DNA of 6,688 bases from a bacterium (GTDB lineage: Bacteria; SM23-31; JAUVVT01): contig JAUWXV010000206.1 of NCBI GenBank assembly GCA_030616165.1, forward strand, positions 1 through 6,688, written 5' to 3'. Below, one piece after another: positions 6,053 to 6,688 of this stretch. The notes below the pieces were generated by a model that saw only the letters and a program-made list of their open reading frames with translations, was not told the origin of the DNA and searched no databases. Every line of letters starts with the position of its first letter. The first letter of the stretch is position 1. The position numbers and the translations under genes are program-made.

Positions 6053-6070
6053 CCCCCTTATCAAAGGGGG
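6053..6070. repeat. CCCCCTT / AAGGGGG palindrome
   Basis: CCCCCTT (6053-6059) pairs with AAGGGGG (6064-6070) around a four-base loop, followed by a further AAAGGGGG at 6075-6082. This looks like the common dispersed 'AATCCCCCTTA' type of intergenic repeat seen in many environmental bacterial genomes. The G-runs stand out against the AT-rich surroundings. Confidence 0.65.
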
Positions 6071-6118
6071 AACTAAAGGGGGTTGTAAAATAATTAAATT
6101 TCTTTTATTATACTATCT

Positions 6119-6146
6119 TCTCTGTTGGTGACAACACATACAGAGA
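6119..6146. repeat. 28-bp palindromic repeat, copy 2
   Basis: Arms TCTCTGTTGGTG and CACATACAGAGA around ACAA, with two unpaired positions. It matches copy 1 at 25 of 28 positions, and the changes hit different arms in the two copies. It ends 32 bases before the start codon of the partial ORF. Confidence 0.7.
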
Positions 6147-6178
6147 GTAAATATTTATTTTTAATAGAATGTAGAATT

Positions 6179-6688
6179 ATGAATAACTGTGAAGTGTGTG
6201 AATCAAATATACCTGAATCTGATATAATATGTAATAATTGCGGTTATAATTTTGATAAAGAAGAAATTGTAGATAAAGATAAATTAAGAGCTCACCATAG
6301 GTTACTTAAATCGGAAAATTGGATTAAAGAAATAAAATTTAAAAAGAGAGTTAATGATATTCAGATAAAAAAATATGGTTATTCACCAAATCCAGGTAAG
6401 CAAGATTCTGATACATGGTCAACGAGTAAAACGGCAAAACTATTAAGTGAAAATAAAAGTCAAACTTCTCGTGATATTAGATTGTATGATTCGTTAGAAA
6501 AACATCAAGAATTATTAGAATGTAAAAATAAGACTGAAGCTTATAACAGACTTAAGGAAATTAATAAAGGCGTTGACATTAAAGGTAATAAAACAAAAAT
6601 CAAATCTGAGGATGATCTTCAAAAATATTTGGCAAATAATTGGGAAAAAACACCTTTTAATGACGATTGGGAACCTAAAGGAAATTCC
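6179..6688 (+). CDS. Zinc-ribbon / helix-turn-helix protein, possible nuclease N-terminus, partial at window end
   Basis: 170 codons are visible and the frame is open at the right edge. Residues 4-21 are CEVC-x10-CNNCG, a four-cysteine zinc ribbon. Residues about 38-70 are basic and helical (HHRLLKSENWIKEIKFKKRV). Around 84-130, DTWSTSKTAKLLSENKSQTS, RDIRLYDSLEKHQELLECK, then KTEAYNRLKEINK, resembles the helix-turn-helix part of ParB-like and related DNA-binding proteins (W-S-x-x-x-T-A-x-L-L ... S-R-D-I-x-L), suggesting DNA binding. The last visible part, DLQKYLANNWEKTPFNDDWE, is similar to the beginning of some PD-(D/E)XK nuclease domains, but no catalytic residues are in view. ATG at 6179 was chosen because the zinc ribbon begins at once after it; no ribosome binding site is visible. 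Very AT-rich. The coding call is firm; the nuclease role is a guess. Confidence 0.7.
   Translation, partial: MNNCEVCESNIPESDIICNNCGYNFDKEEIVDKDKLRAHHRLLKSENWIKEIKFKKRVNDIQIKKYGYSPNPGKQDSDTWSTSKTAKLLSENKSQTSRDIRLYDSLEKHQELLECKNKTEAYNRLKEINKGVDIKGNKTKIKSEDDLQKYLANNWEKTPFNDDWEPKGNS

Larger units (their letters stand above)
5896..6178. other. Intergenic patchwork of palindromic repeats
   Basis: The 283 bases between the PorD-like gene and the next ORF contain no supportable gene. In order they hold a terminator-like arm, the 28-bp palindrome, a two-hairpin block at about 5985-6013, a CCCCCTT/AAGGGGG palindrome at 6053-6070 with a following AAAGGGGG, and a second 28-bp palindrome just before the next ATG. 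Such stacks of small repeats are typical of sites where short non-autonomous elements have accumulated. Confidence 0.65.

Noticed and set aside
6053-6082. G-runs as a possible G-quadruplex or Rho-independent terminator.
   Set aside because: On the plus strand the hairpin is not followed by a T-run, there are only two G-runs, and the sequence matches a common dispersed repeat type.

Overview
The window looks like a low-GC chromosome segment from an uncultured or little-studied member of the FCB superphylum (Ignavibacteriota, Calditrichota or KSB1-like; the exact phylum cannot be fixed by eye). Three things point there. A secreted beta-propeller protein ends in a textbook type IX secretion (T9SS/Por) C-terminal sorting domain. 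A divergently transcribed gene resembles DUF4835/PorD, a T9SS-associated family. A large TPR protein carries a GWxTD domain, which is typical of these phyla. Start codons mostly lack clear Shine-Dalgarno sequences, which also fits.

Layout. Positions 2-205 (+) hold the last 67 codons of an ABC transporter permease of the BMP/simple-sugar (nucleoside-type) family, visibly richer in GC than the rest. Positions 206-399 are a convergent gap with a broken copy of a leader sequence. On the minus strand, 4457 to 400 reads as one probable transcription unit: seven-bladed propeller protein with T9SS sorting domain (4457-2877), a 31-codon leader-like mini-ORF (2875-2780), then the TPR/GWxTD protein (2763-400), with gaps of 1 and 17 bases. 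Positions 4458-5040 form a divergent intergenic region with two GTAGGGACAG palindromes, a degenerate leader relic and very AT-rich DNA. Positions 5041-5895 (+) encode the PorD-like protein. Positions 5896-6178 are a patchwork of palindromic repeats. Positions 6179-6688 (+) are the first 170 codons of an unlisted ORF that runs off the window, with a four-cysteine zinc ribbon, a probable helix-turn-helix region and what may be the beginning of a restriction-like nuclease domain.

How it fits together. The propeller protein is a probable T9SS cargo, exported to the periplasm and then to the cell surface or medium. The PorD-like protein may assist the same system, but it is not in the usual porD setting. 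The GWxTD protein shares a related signal region with the propeller protein.

The most unusual feature is a short leader-coding DNA (MN[RG]REFLKKGLEGIV-like) present four times on the minus strand. It is in frame with a long protein only once; the other copies are frameshifted, truncated or isolated. It suggests repeated copying or recombination of gene 5' ends. I did not find a complete, clearly new multi-gene system here.
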